DNA from: Panagrolaimus kolymaensis
Lineage: Eukaryota; Nematoda; Chromadorea; Rhabditida; Panagrolaimidae
DNA: 64,000 bases
Direction: 5' to 3'
Assembly: GCA_028622995.1 (NCBI GenBank)
Contig: JAJQJQ010000006.1
Coordinates: forward strand, 4,030,001-4,094,000
The translations under genes were made by a program, and so were the position numbers. A model generated the notes under the pieces. The model saw only the letters and a list, made by a program, of their open reading frames with translations, was not told where the DNA came from and did not search any database. Shown here one piece after another: positions 11,544 through 23,523 of the stretch; the first letter of the stretch is position 1; every line of letters begins with the position of its first letter.

Positions 11544-12331
11544 CTAAGGCATTTCATCATAGTTAGTTTGATCAGATTTGGTGATTTTTGATGCGGCTTC
11601 TTCGAAAGGCAGTGACGATAATGAAGCTCCAGTTTGACGTGAAGAAGATGTTGTTTGTTCATCCAACTTTGGTGCTGACAGAGATCGAGGTAGAATAGAA
11701 GAAAAGATGCCCTGAAAAATCGAAGATTTAGTTACCAAAGTTATCAAACGAAAATACAACAAAAGTATTCAAACTTTGTCACAAATAAACTTACCTTAGG
11801 TTCAAGCGTATACTTTAATTGTTTTTCAATCATATCCAACCTTCTATTAAGTTCAAATAATTTAGTATCAAAATCATCTTTAATTTGACCCAAATGTTCA
11901 AATCCAACAGCTTCTTTTTCATTTGCTTTTGTATAATAATAATATCCAGCAAAAACACCAAGAGAATAACCAAAGATAACAATTTGTTGAATTAAATCTG
12001 ATGACTAAAACTTGATTCATGTACATATTTCAAAGTTAAAAATAAATTACTCACTTGTTCCAAAGCTGATGCTTCACTAACAGGTGCAACAGTAGTTGGC
12101 TCTCCAAGTCCCAAGTTTTTCATTCGCAGCCTTGTTGTTAAATTTACTATTTTTCTTCCAACTGGAATGAGAACTCTATTTCTAAATAACGGATGTTCTT
12201 TACCATATCTCATTACAGTATCAGCAACAGGACGAGATAATTGCCTTGCCATAATCATAAACACCTAAAACATCATTGTTAGAAGCTCCATCAATAAATA
12301 AAAAGTTTACCTGAACCATAGGAAGACCCAT
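11544..12331 (-). CDS. OPA3-like mitochondrial protein
   Basis: Four exons on the minus strand: 12331-12311 (only 7 codons, MGLPMVQ), 12264-12055, 12004-11795, 11711-11544. Phases are all zero, total 609 nt, 202 aa. The N-terminal pattern (MARQLSRPVAD, then GKEHPLFRNRVLIP, then Lys/Arg-rich MKNLG) and a single hydrophobic segment (IVIFGYSLGVFAGYYYY) match the OPA3 family. A coiled-coil-like region follows (FELNRRLDMIEKQL). OPA3 proteins sit in mitochondrial membranes and affect organelle shape and lipid handling. The Ser/Thr-rich last exon is extra compared with the human protein. No other gene lies close enough to suggest an operon. Confidence 0.85.
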
Positions 12332-13254
12332 ATTGAGATTTTCTTTTTTTCTTTTTAATAAATTATCAAACAATCAAAAAACCATCCAATAATAATTAAG
12401 CTTTTAATTTAAAATGCAAAAATCATTGATATTATTCTTTTTTCCTTCGTCTTCTTTCTTCTTCTTGTAGTCGATGAGGAGGACCGTTCGATGAAGTTGC
12501 GAAAGAGATGTATCAATCAATAAAATTTGTGTTTGCAGCTATCAAATTGACGATGATGATCAGAAAAGTTTTGTTTTACTTTTGTGTTGTTGTTTATTAC
12601 ATCAACCAAGAAGCAGCTAAAAAAAAAAGCACGCTGCATGATTTTCGGGGACATATTGCCACTTTTTTGTGATGAACTAATGCTTTGGGTGCTTCTTTCA
12701 CGCGAAAATCCAATTGAATTGAGTGAAGGAAAAAAAGGCATGCTTTTTATTGATCACATGTTGTTGTTGTTTACTTACTGTTGCTTGCGCAAAACGAAAA
12801 TAAAATTTATTATTATTATTTTTTGACTAAAACTTTTCTATGAAATATTTTGGTATTTATTAATTATGGAGCTTGAAAAAAATAGTAGTTCAAAAAATGG
12901 CGGGTTTATTGGCCATAAGAGAGGCAAGTCATCCACATGACTGCTGCCTCAACAACCTTCTTTCGAGTTTGTCAGTCTTTCATTCACTTGTGATGATGGT
13001 GACTGCTGGTTCTTCTTCCTGACCGACCTTATGATCAACAACTCCTCTTTTTTTCAAAAAACAAAATAAGCAGTCTAGATTAAATTTTTTTCCTAAACTA
13101 ATATATTTTTTTAATCACGTGAATCGCATTTCCATTTTTTTTAAATACGTATTGTATCGTGAAAAATTTCTTGGATACCATTGAATATAAATTTCTCCAT
13201 TGATTATATTTACTCATCCATTTTTTAAAAGCTAGTAATTACTTTAGATCCCAC
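12332..13254. other. intergenic between OPA3-like and ATG9 (divergent promoters)
   Basis: The two flanking genes diverge, so this stretch holds both promoters. It contains AT-rich sequence with no long coding frame that looks real. A TTACTTTAG acceptor-like site lies shortly before the ATG9 start and may be a trans-splice site. Confidence 0.5.
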
Positions 13255-16014
13255 ATGATTATGACAAATTTAAATATTTTTGGTTCACAACAGAGGCGAC
13301 ATTATCAAGTTATTGATGGTGATGATACAGAAATAGCTGGTCCATTAATAGACGAGGGAGGAAGGTTTGTTACATCCATTAACAATAAAGCATTTCATAA
13401 TTTTTTTTATAACTTTAGTTTACCTCCAACTCATTCTGTACCTGATGTAACATATCAAGGCACATCAAATCGACGTAGACAATCATCATTATCGATATCA
13501 CGAGGTCCAAATCAATGGGATCATATCGAAAATTTAGACGAATTTTTTCAACTTGTATATAAATATCATCAAGGCAGTGGTTACCTTTGTATATTACTTA
13601 GAAATTGTTTTACATTATTTCAATTAATTTTTGTTGTATGCTTTTCCACATTTTTATTGGAATGTGTGGATTATAATGTTATGTTTAATAACAAACAAAC
13701 CGATGCTCAAGGGTTTAATATTACTGGAAAGCGGCATGTTTCGGTATGTTTTTGCTTTATCCCATTATTTTTTTGCCATTTGTAAAACCAAATTTATAGG
13801 ATGCAATAATTTATCAATGTGCAAGCCACTTTCCACCTTCGGTTATTTTTGCCTTATTGCTTGCTCTCGCATTTTGGTTAATCCATCTCCTACGTTTCGG
13901 GTATCAAATGCTAAAATATAAAGAGATTCAAGAATTTTATAATAATGTCCTTGAAATTCCTGATTCTAAACTTAGCAATGTAACATGGCGAGATATCGTT
14001 CAACGAATTTGTAAAGTTCAACCTAAAATTCATTTGAGCGTTAATCAAGAAGTTTTAACCGAATTGGATATTTATTCAAGAATTTTGCGACATAAAAACT
14101 TTTTTATTGGATTAGTTTATGAAGTAAGTTTTTAGAAGAAATACTTTTAGCTTTACTAAATATGAATTTTTAGGAAATTATTCCACCATTTTTAAATCTT
14201 CCACTTCTTGGAAAAGTTCCATATTTTCCATCATTGCTAATCAAAAATTTGGAATGGATTTTATTTCGAGGTACATGGTCCGGTTCACCATGGAAAAATC
14301 ATTATCAACTTAAAGATGAATTTAAGGATTCTCTTGCGATTGAAGCAGCAACCATGAGGCTTCAAAAAGCTATTATGCTTACAGCACTTTTAAATTTTAT
14401 ATTTTTACCTTTTATTTTTGTTTATCAAATCCTTTTTGCTTTCTTTTCCAATGCTGATTTAGCTAAACGTGAACCGGGTGCATTTGGAATGAGAAAATAT
14501 TCCAATTATGGAAGGTTAGAAATTTAGTTTTTTTGACGATTAATTCTAAAGGTTTTATTTTCAGAGAAAAATTGCGTCATTTTAATGAACTTGAACATGA
14601 GCTTCGACTTAGATTAAATCGAAGTTATGAATTTTCTGTTCGATATATGGAACAATTTATTTCACCTGCATTAGAAATAATTGCAAAATATGTTACTTTT
14701 GTTGCGGGTAGCATCTTTACTGTGCTCTTTCTTCTCACTGTATGGGATGAAGATGTTCTCACTTTTGAACATGTTATCACTGCCATGTCTGTAGCAGCTG
14801 GGCTTGTATTTGTTTGCCGTTCATTTATTGCAAATGAAAATCTTGTATTTTGTCCTGATTTTTTGATGAAACAAATTGTTGCAAATATTCATTATGCACC
14901 TGAATCATGGCTTCGTGAAGCTCATTCCACTGAAGTTGTTGGAGAATTTGGACAACTTTTTCATATGCGCGCTTATGCCATTGCCTTGGATGTTTTAAGC
15001 CCCATTTTTAATCCATTCATTCTTTTCTTTGTTATTAGTCCTAAAGCTGGTGAAATAGTTCAATTCTTTGTTGAAAAGAATCGCACCATTCCTGGTCTTG
15101 GTGATGTTTGTTCTTATGCTTTAATGGATCTTAAAGATGGCGAAGAAGAACTTGCTGAATTACAAGGTGAAGAAGCATCTTCAGCAACTCATATGAATCG
15201 AGTCTTTACTCGACCACAAAAAAATAAAAGTCGAGGCAAAATTGAACTTTCATTACTTAATTTTGCAACACAAAATCCTGATTGGAAGCCTTCTGCCGAT
15301 GCAGCAGCTTTCATTACACATATTCGTGAAAAAACAAAAGATTCTAATGTTGGTCAACATTTAATGCTTCATAGTCTCAAAGATATTGAAAGACCCATTG
15401 CAAATTCATTGAATATTAAATCCATGGTTGCTTCTCACACAAATCGTGATGGCGATTTAGCTGGACCTTCCGGTGCTAACAATAAGCATATGACTGATTC
15501 TCAGTACTCTGATGGAACTAATGATGATCGAATGAGACCCATGTCACCATTATATGATTCATTAGCTATGAGCGTAATTCAACAACATATTGGTAATGAT
15601 TATGCTCAACCTATGCATTTGCAACGTAAGTTTATAAAATCTCCAAAATGTGTCCATATTTTTATAATTTTAAAATTTTTAGAAAGCAATCGACAAGCTT
15701 TAGAAATGTCAATGAATGCATTATTGGTTAACCAAATGCTCATGTCTTCGCATAATTCAAACTATCGAGAACCTCAAGGTTATGGAAGTTTAGGCCATAA
15801 TGAACCATCACCTCTTCAACCTTTAGCACCTTTAACCGATACTTTCCCTGGAAGTCGTCAAACTGAAGAGGGTGAAGAAGCTTTGGATGAATTACCTCCC
15901 ATGCAATTTCAAGCCCAACAACATCAAAATCAGCAACAAGAAAGTGATATTTGGAATGTACCAACTGAAAGTCAATATCATTCACATTATGATCGGGATG
16001 ATTTAATTCATTAA
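13255..16014 (+). CDS. atg-9: ATG9 autophagy lipid scramblase
   Basis: Exons 13255-13743, 13800-14123, 14174-14514, 14565-15625, 15683-16014; phases agree; 848 aa. ATG9 is the multi-spanning membrane protein that delivers lipid and scrambles phospholipids for autophagosome growth. Family landmarks: four or so membrane helices (from about residue 115), the conserved FLNLPLLGKVPYFP region, the YSNYGR / REKLRHFNELEHEL segment, FVCRSFIANENLVFCPD, and WLREAHSTEVVGEFGQLFHMRA with the following re-entrant helix. The C-terminus is a long Gln/His-rich disordered tail. Within exon 1, 13360-13413 could be an optional 54-nt intron (AAG then GTTTGT...TTTAG); keeping or removing it preserves frame. RRP36 follows 447 nt downstream on the same strand. 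Confidence 0.95.
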
Positions 16015-16460
16015 AAAAATGAGGTTCTCGAACAGCCTTTTTTTCAACTGTCGCAAATAAATACATAATGGATACTGTAATTTTCGTTCGTCGCCATGAA
16101 TCCTTTTTTCTTCTTCCATCATTTTTTTTCTTTTGTTACTTCGCATTTTTTTTAAAACTTTACTGCTGCTTCTTTTTTTATATTTTTTCTTCAATTTTTA
16201 ATTAAAATTGTACGCTCACTCATTTTTTTATTATCGTGTTACACACAAACTCGTCAAAAAAATTTTAAGGGTCATTTTTTTGTATATTTTGTAAATATCT
16301 TTTTCTTTGTCGTATTATTTTATAGGTTTTTATTGTTTCGTTTTTAATAAAAAGAAATTTTTTAAAATTAAACTTACCATATCGTGATTATTTCGGATCG
16401 CCATTCGTTTACTTTTTCTATTTACAAACACAAACAAATCTCATATTATCATTTTTTAGG

Positions 16461-17616
16461 ATGTCAAAAAATCGAAATCCATTTGAACTCTTGGATGAGC
16501 TCCTCGAAGCCAAGAAAGCAAAATCAAATGTCGTCGATACATCAGAAGATGAAGATACCGTTCCGATGGCTAATACAAAGAAATTTGCAGCTAATTCTAA
16601 TCGCGTTGTTCCTGGAATAGAATTTGATGAAGACGAAGATGATAGCGATGATGAAGAAATGGAAACAGACGAAGATGACGAGAAAGAAGAAAACCCCAAA
16701 GTTAACAATCAAGATGCTGAAGTTGGAGATTTCCGTAAAAGTAAGTTTTTATCATTAATAAACTTGAATAAAATCGTATTAAAATCGTACTTTTTTTAGA
16801 AGTTTCTGAAATGTCTATGGCTCAAGTCAAAGCTTTACGAAGCAAATTAGGAACAAAATTGTTTGATAAACTTCTTGCTGAAAGTGGCGAAGATGGGAAA
16901 GAAATGGTGAAAGAAGAAGTGCCTTACGATGATGGTGAAGCTGCTAGCAATGACGATGATGATGATGATGATGAACAACCTGAAGAAGAAAGTTCTAAGA
17001 AGGTGGTGATAATTTCACTTTATAAAATTATTTTATATCGCAACTTACTTTAGAAATCTCGTCATGCTCCTCGTGAAATGTCATCCAAAAAGCCTGTATC
17101 TGTTTATCGTTCAATTGATCCTAATGCTATTAATCATGCTCGAAGGAAATTTGATCCTCGTTTTGTTGAACGTTGTGGAGAATACCATGAAAGTGAATTT
17201 CGAAGAGATTATGGTTTTATTGATGATTTGCGAAAGAATGATATGCAAGTAAGTTGTTCTCTGCCACTTCAAAATGATTATATGTTTATGTTTTTTAGAA
17301 GCTTAGTAGTGCAATAAAGAAAGCTAAGAATCCACAGAAGAAACAAAAAATCAAAGATTTACTTGGTCGTATCAAAAGTCAGCAAAATACTGTGGAAGAA
17401 CGTGATCTATGGCGTGAAACAAAGAATGAATTGCTTACAAATAATATTGACCGAATGATGCAAGGATTGAAGCCTGTCTTTGTTAATAATAAGCAAATGA
17501 AAGAACGATTTAAAGAAAAGAAACTTGGCAAAATTGAAGAAACTAAAGGAAAGAAAGGCCTTGAAAAGTATCTCAAGAAAAAGGAACGACGTGAATCAAA
17601 GAAGAAGCTCACCTAA
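16461..17616 (+). CDS. RRP36 ribosome-biogenesis protein
   Basis: Exons 16461-16740, 16800-17002, 17054-17248, 17299-17616; 331 aa; phases agree. The N-terminal half is acidic (runs of Asp/Glu, about residues 50-90 and 140-155). The C-terminal half carries the RRP36 signature SRHAPREMSSKKPVSVYR, DPRFVERCGEY, FRRDYGFIDDLR, then a long Lys/Glu-rich helix. RRP36 acts in the nucleolus in the early small-subunit processome (18S rRNA cleavages A0-A2 in yeast). A TTTTTTAG acceptor stands one base before the ATG, typical of trans-splicing, and the gene lies 447 nt behind ATG9, so an operon is plausible. Confidence 0.92.
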
Positions 17617-19104
17617 AAATTATTTCTTTTGTTTTATGTTTGAATTTTACCTTTGTTTTTGTTGTGTTTGAATAAACTATTGATTTCGGGAATGAATAAA
17701 AAAAATTTTGGGTTATCCTTTTTTAACTTATAGCTTCTTCTGTAGCTTAAAATTGTAATCCCATCGTTTTTTGAGCTTCAAAATGGTTCGAAATTTATAT
17801 TTCAGATATGTTTTAATTTTGTTGATTTTGAATTTTTACGTTTGATTCTTTTCATATAAAAAATTGGTTTGAACAAAAATCTTATAATATGCAAAACCGG
17901 CTATGTTGGTGATTGAAAAAAACAATAATCAAAACCGCAATTTTCTTGTCGCTCTCATCCCTATCCTTGTTTTGAAACCTGTTTTATTTTTTTGTTTGAT
18001 TCGATCATTGCCGAATCAAACCCACATTGAAGATTTCAGATTTCATACATCACATTTTATTATTTTTTTCTTCAGGAACATTGTGACTTTATATTTGGAA
18101 AATGAAATTCTTTTTTTCTTACATTTTTTTTAGGAAGAAAGATAGTTGAACTCATTTCGAATTGACTTCACCTAATTCGGTTCAAATAATTTTTACGATC
18201 GGAAACTCATTTAAAAATTTCTTGCGTAATAAAACTTATGTTTCTCTTTTCATCGCATTGCATAAGATATAAGACCCTTTTGCTGTTGCTGCTCTTGCTC
18301 TTTTTTTTCTTCTTTCGTTAAGAGGATTTATAAAAACAACAACAACAATAACAGTTTGTTGGTGGCGTGTTGTCTTTCAAAAGAAAGAAAATGACATAAA
18401 GTTTTTAAGCCCTTTGGACTCCGTTATTCGCGCCTGGGTTGTTTACATCATCCGCAGCGATGAGATGTTTTTCGATTTCATTCTTCTTTTTTTGTGGGTT
18501 TCGTAAAAAACAAAATATTCCATGACCATGAAACTCATTCTTTTTTTTTGTTGAAAGGCAAAATAGGAAACCTTTGTTTTTTTACTAGAACAAATTAATT
18601 TTGCCTTTAAAATTTTTTTACCTTGAAGTTATTTCCCAAACACTCATTGAATGTTGCCATTCTTGAAAGTTGTCAAAAAAAGGCGACGAGGCATGTTTCC
18701 CAACTTATAAAAGGCAATTCAAACATTTTACTGCTCAACATGAAGGTTGTTGCGCACATGTGTGTAGCCAATTTTGACATCGCCTTATTGCCTAAAGGCA
18801 AAAATTGGGGGAGGGAATATTTCTTTGTCAAGTGTTATACCCTTCTTCTCATTCTTCTTCATTTTTTTTTGTCAACGACAAAACAAAGGTTGCCCAAAAA
18901 AGTCGCAACATTTGTTATTTTTTGTGTTTGATAGTGGCTTCATTTTTTTAGTATTAAACTTGATTCAATTATTTATTACGTCACACTTCTTTCTTTTTTT
19001 CTTGTAGCCCTTTTTTAAACCAATGAAAAGAATTTTTATTTAATTCAATTTTAGGAACAAAAAATTATTATTACCTTGAATTAAACTTTTTAAAAAAGAA
19101 GAAG
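17617..19104. other. intergenic, nothing recognised
   Basis: About 1.5 kb of AT- and T-run-rich sequence between RRP36 and the CRAL-TRIO gene. The open frames inside (for example 18623-18931) are low-complexity and not convincing. A TTTTAG acceptor near 19054 may be the trans-splice site of the next gene. Confidence 0.4.
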
Positions 19105-20939
19105 ATGACAGATAATCAAAATGTTGGTCAATATCGCGCTGCTCCAAATCCTTTCACATCAGATGAATTAGAAGGTGCTCGACGATTAAGGTAATTAGTT
19201 TTTCTTTTTCATTTATTTTGCGATCACAAAAAACATTATTTTTCTTTAACCTATTTTTAACCAAAGAAAAAAATAATTTAAAATTGTATGAATTAGTATC
19301 ATACAAAAAATTTTATGTATCGCAAAAGCTATCGTCGTTTCATTACAGAAAAAATATCGAAAAATTCTTATTGTTTGCTTTTAGACGACGCTTGGTTGAA
19401 ACACTTCCAGTTGAATTTGATTCAGATTTTTTTCTTGCTCGTTGGTGGCGGGCGTATAAAGGAGATGAAAAAGCCATTGAAAATAAATTGAATGAACTCA
19501 TCGAACATCGACGAGCTTATAATTACAATGAAAATAATATTATTGAAAAATGTAAAAGTTTAGAATTTGCAAAGAAAACGTTTGAGGTGAGTCTTCAAAG
19601 AGTTACAGTATCATATTGATTGGCTTTTATCTTTTCATTTTTTTCCTTCAGCGTTTTGGCATTGCTCAACTTGATATCAATGTATATAGTGATAATGTAG
19701 CAGTATTTATTCAAAGAATGAAAAATTGTGATTTAAAAGAAATTTCAAAAGTTATTCCATTAAGTAATGTCTTGCATTCATATTTCCTTTTACATGAATG
19801 CTTTCAAAAGGCTATGAGGCAACGAGAACTTGAGACAGGCAAACCAGCTGGTGCTGTAATTATTCTTGATTTAGAAGGGTTAAATTTAACTGATTTTATC
19901 AATCCCATGTCAAACCCATGTAAACTTGCTCGACTCGTCGTTAAAATTTGGTCGGAATATTTTAGTGAAAATGTAAGTGGAATAGTTTTTTTACGTTTGA
20001 ACTGCGTTTTCGAAGGCAATTATTCTTTTCGAAGATTGAAAGCAAAGATAAGCAACTTCTAAAGTTTTTTTTACCTTTGAAATAAAAAATGACGTGAAGA
20101 AATAAACGAAGTTTTATGAAAACGAAAAATGAAGTTTAGTCTTTGCATGAAATTTCTAAAATAACACAATTTTCTAACTCATAATAAACTTGCAATCATT
20201 TTCTTGAGAATTATAAATATTTAATGCAAAAAAGATTTCATAATATCTATCAATTTTTCCATTTTTACAGATGATTCATCTCTATCTTATGCATCCACCA
20301 GGAATCTTATCAATCATGTGGCAAGTAGCTAAACATATTGTTGATGCTAAAACACAATCAAAAATTGCATTTATAACGAAAACAGAAGATTTACAACAAT
20401 TTCTTGCACCTTCGGCAATCCCCGTTGATCTTGGTGGAACACGTCGAGATGATTCGGGCTATGCAGATCCACCAGAATCATGCTGTCAACAGCCACTCCA
20501 AGTTTCACCTGAAGATTATTTCGATCGAAATGTTTGGTGGAAAAAGAATGGATTTAAAAAAGCTCCCGAACCTAAAAGTGTTTCAATAAAAAATAAATCC
20601 ATTTTTGAAATAACCAAAGAACTCAAAGAAGATGAAACTTTAGTTTGGGAATTCACTACCAATGCTGATTTAACTTTTGACATCGTTCGAATTATTTCAA
20701 AATCAGATTCACCTGAATCATTGAAAGAAAACATCAATGAAAATAAGATGCCTCAGCAAAGTGAAGATGAAGAAACTTTATGGCCCAAAGCAACTTTAAC
20801 AACTTTAAAAGTTCCCGAGCACGGAATTATCACTGCTAAACACGCAGGTGATTACAAATTTAGATGGGAAACTTCTGGAGGTGGATGGTCATTAATTTCC
20901 AATAAACTCCATTACATCGTTGAAGTAGTTAAAAATTAA
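19105..20939 (+). CDS. CRAL-TRIO and GOLD domain lipid-transfer protein (SEC14-like)
   Basis: Exons 19105-19190, 19385-19586, 19652-19972, 20271-20939; phases agree; 425 aa. Residues about 30-100 match the CRAL-TRIO N-terminal helices (FDSDFFLARWWRAYKG). Residues about 110-265 match the lipid-binding domain (AVIILDLEGLN, MIHLYLMHPPGI, ITKTEDLQQFL). The C-terminal part (about 320-425) is a GOLD beta-sandwich ending in LHYIVEVV. This layout is that of the SEC14L / C. elegans CTG family, cytosolic proteins that carry phosphoinositides or tocopherol-like lipids and dock to Golgi or other membranes. The last intron is 298 nt, the others about 65-195. I do not assign a specific paralog. Confidence 0.9.
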
Positions 20940-21350
20940 ATATGAATGTTGTTTCATGTGTTTTTTTTTGTTTGCTGTAAAATATTTCGCTTATTGTATT
21001 TTTTTGATCAATAAATTTTTTTGAAACATTAGTTTTGCACCAAAGATATTGATATATGTATTTGCATTACCCTTTAAAAATATGTGTTAAATAGCAGCGA
21101 TTCTATTTGGTAGTTTTGGTTTTAAAAAATATTACTTCAATGTTTTCTATCTACGAACAAAAAAATTTCTTGGAAAAAAAAGAGCTATCTTGGTTGCAAA
21201 AAAAAGTGCAACTGCCGTCTTTTTTTGTTTGCATTTTTTGCATCGATAGAGAGCATCTCTTTAGTTGTCTGTCGCCCAAGTTCATTTCATTTCTTTTTTT
21301 CATTCTATTGACATCCCTCGAATAAAAGCGACATCGTTTAACTCCATTTT
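20940..21350. other. upstream region of U6
   Basis: About 400 nt between the CRAL-TRIO gene and U6. An AATAAA lies near 21010, serving the gene before. The U6 promoter elements (PSE, and a TATA-like site in some animals) should lie in the last 70 nt, but I cannot identify them with confidence. Confidence 0.4.
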
Positions 21351-21455
21351 GTTCGATCCAAACGAACACATTCTAAAATTGGAACAATACAGAGAAGATT
21401 AGCATGGCCCCTGCGCAAGGATGACACGCAAATTCGTGAAGCGTTCCAAATTTTT
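21351..21455 (+). ncRNA. U6 spliceosomal snRNA
   Basis: The core is essentially the universal U6 sequence: CTAAAATTGGAAC, then ACAGAGA, then AGATTAGCATGGCCCC, the catalytic AGC-containing region CGCAAGGATGACACGC, and GTGAAGCGTTCCAAA followed by a T run that is the Pol III terminator. The 5' stem-loop is GTTCG-loop-CGAAC, starting at 21351. U6 pairs with the 5' splice site and U2/U4 in the spliceosome. The conserved boxes are intact, so it is probably functional. The exact first base is set from the stem. Confidence 0.95.
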
Positions 21456-21741
21456 TGCCTTTTTTCACTTGATATTTTTTGTTAATCAACCTTGAAAACT
21501 TTTAAAATTTATTTTATGGTTTTTTTCTTCAAAAGTTCGCAAATAAATTATGTTGCCGCTTTTTTTCATATAGAAATTAACTTAAATTAATGCCCATTGT
21601 ATTTATTAAAATCTTTCTATTTATGCAGAACCAAATTTACCTTAACAAATTATAAATTTTGAAATTAAATGATAAAAGAATGAAGAAACACGCTTTGAGA
21701 AAATGGTGGCAAAATAATAGCAATGACATTAGCTTTAATAT

Positions 21742-23523
21742 TTACAATGATGCAACTGCATTTTGTTCAGCTTTCTTCGCACATACGAGGAACATTCCAT
21801 TAACTTCAATTGAATAAGTTTTGGGATCATCAACGAGAAGTCCAGCATCTCGAAGGCAATCAAGCATAAAATCTTTGGTTATGTACAAGCAGGTGAATTT
21901 TCTACCGCCAAATGAACACCAAGTTTCCTCGAGTATTCCACCCATAATAAAATATCCTCCAGGAATGACTTGTTCAACGACATTTTTTATGGCGCTTCCA
22001 TACTCTTCAAGGGTGTTACAACAATATTCAAGAGTGAAAAATGATATAATTATATCAAAATTTCGTTCAAGTTCTTTGCGGCATTGCACTGAAGGTTGTT
22101 CGAAGCAATTGGCATAAAAGATATCTTTAACCTTCCCACGTGTGGCTCTTTCAGCTTCAGGTACTTTAGCCCAATCTTGTCCTTCACGGGTTAGCATCAT
22201 TTTGAGAGCGGCACTCCAATCAAAAGTGCTTTCACCATTTTTCCATCGAATAAGTTCATCACGATTTTGGGGAAGATAATCTGCGAGGTAAATTTCATCT
22301 ACTTTATCACGAAAGCATGCAGCAGCGTGAATGGTTGGACCTGCACCAAAATCAAGGAGTCGCTTTCTTTCTGGAAGTCGAGCAACTATGGATGGAAGAA
22401 ATGTAAGAACCAATTGCATAGCGGGATCTTCAATTCGAGTGTAAAAATCCTAAAAATTTAATTCATTTCACTATTTGGAACCAGGGATGAGCGGAAGTGA
22501 CTTTTCCTTAGACGGAAGGAACCGGAAACGGAACTAAGGCAGTTCCGTAAAAGCGGAAACGGAAGCGGAAATATAAATTATTTTCTACGGAAGCGGAAAC
22601 GGAAACGGAAGTGAAAAAAGGGCGGAATTCCGCGGAAACGGAAGCGGAAACGGAATTTTTTTTTCTTATTAAAATTTGCTTTCTAAAATTTTTCTTTTGA
22701 AGTTGGTTTCTTAATGCTCAGAGTTTAATATATTGTTTTCTCTTTAAAAAAATACTTTTGGTTAAAGTGAATAACCTAAAACCTCTTAATAAAAAATTCA
22801 CAAATAAGTTTTTAAACTTTTTGATATCATATTATTGTAATTAGTATAGTTTTATGCTCACTCCTATTTGCAATGTATCATAGAAACGAAAAATATACAT
22901 GTGGTTGCTCTTTGAATGCTTATGTTATATTGGTTAATTATTTCTGATTAATTTGAATGAAAGAGATTTTCGAAGTTTTTGACTTCAAAGAAAAATAATT
23001 GATGACAATTAACACACAAACAAGCATGTTTGCGGCTTTTTTAGCAACATTTAAACCGTGTAAGTATAAAAATTAGGTATAAAAAAGTTGGTAAATAAAA
23101 AAATTCACTCCAACAGGTGAAGTTTTCTGTAATTTTTCTGTGAAAAAATAAAGCACTTCCGTTTAAGATTTCCGCTATTTTTACAGCGGAAGCGGAAACG
23201 GAAACGGAAATTTAAATATTTTTTTACGGAAGCGGAAACGGAAACGGAAGCAAAAAAACCACGGAATTCCACGGAAACGGAAACGGAAGCGGAATTCCGC
23301 TCATCCCTGTTTGGAACGCATTCTTTTGCCAGTTTTATTATAGCTACGAAAAGTAATTATAAAAACTTACATTTAAATAAGCATTAGTATCAAATTCAGT
23401 ATGAAAATGATCTCGGGTGTAAATAATTTGTTGTTTTGGTGTTTCTTTTTCATTTACTACGACGGGTTTCTCTTGGATTCCATTAGAATTTGGCTGTATT
23501 GGAACAACAACAATTGTTTCCAT
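21742..23523 (-). CDS. NNMT/PNMT-family methyltransferase
   Basis: Two exons on the minus strand: 23523-23371 (51 codons) and 22449-21742; 286 aa. The family is nicotinamide / phenylethanolamine / thioether S-methyltransferases, which use S-adenosylmethionine. The SAM-binding motif is RLLDFGAGPTIHAA. Further matches are YLADYLPQNRDEL, WKNGE, FDIIISFFTLEYCCNTLEEY and PGGYFIMGG. C. elegans has the nicotinamide-type member ANMT-1; I infer the same or related substrate, but small-amine specificity cannot be read here. The 921-nt intron holds an 828-bp hAT-type MITE (22482-23309). Without the insert and one 8-bp target copy it would be about 85 nt. Confidence 0.92.
22490..22660. repeat. left subterminal CGGAA(A/G) hexamer array
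   Basis: Many near-tandem copies of CGGAAA and CGGAAG in the left part of the MITE, interrupted by AT-rich linkers. hAT transposases are known to bind short subterminal repeats, so these may be binding sites. Confidence 0.85.
23180..23300. repeat. right subterminal CGGAA(A/G) hexamer array
   Basis: The same hexamers recur near the right end, in direct (not inverted) orientation relative to the left array, while the outermost 15 bp are inverted. It also includes GGAATTCC palindromes on both sides. Confidence 0.85.

Larger units (their letters stand above)
22482..23309. mobile_element. hAT-type MITE with 8-bp TSD
   Basis: Ends CAGGGATGAGCGGAA and TTCCGCTCATCCCTG are perfect 15-bp inverted repeats. 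An 8-bp target duplication TTTGGAAC flanks it exactly (22474-22481 and 23310-23317), diagnostic of hAT transposition. Both subterminal regions (about 22490-22660 and 23160-23300) are dense arrays of a hexamer, CGGAAA/CGGAAG, broken by short AT stretches. The AT-rich middle has no transposase. Thus it is a non-autonomous element of 828 bp. It lies inside the intron of the NNMT-like gene. Confidence 0.95.

Noticed and set aside
22490..23300. CRISPR array or satellite from the repeated CGGAA(A/G) units
   Set aside because: No regular spacers; the units are 6-bp subterminal repeats of a MITE with inverted ends and an 8-bp target duplication, in a eukaryotic genome.
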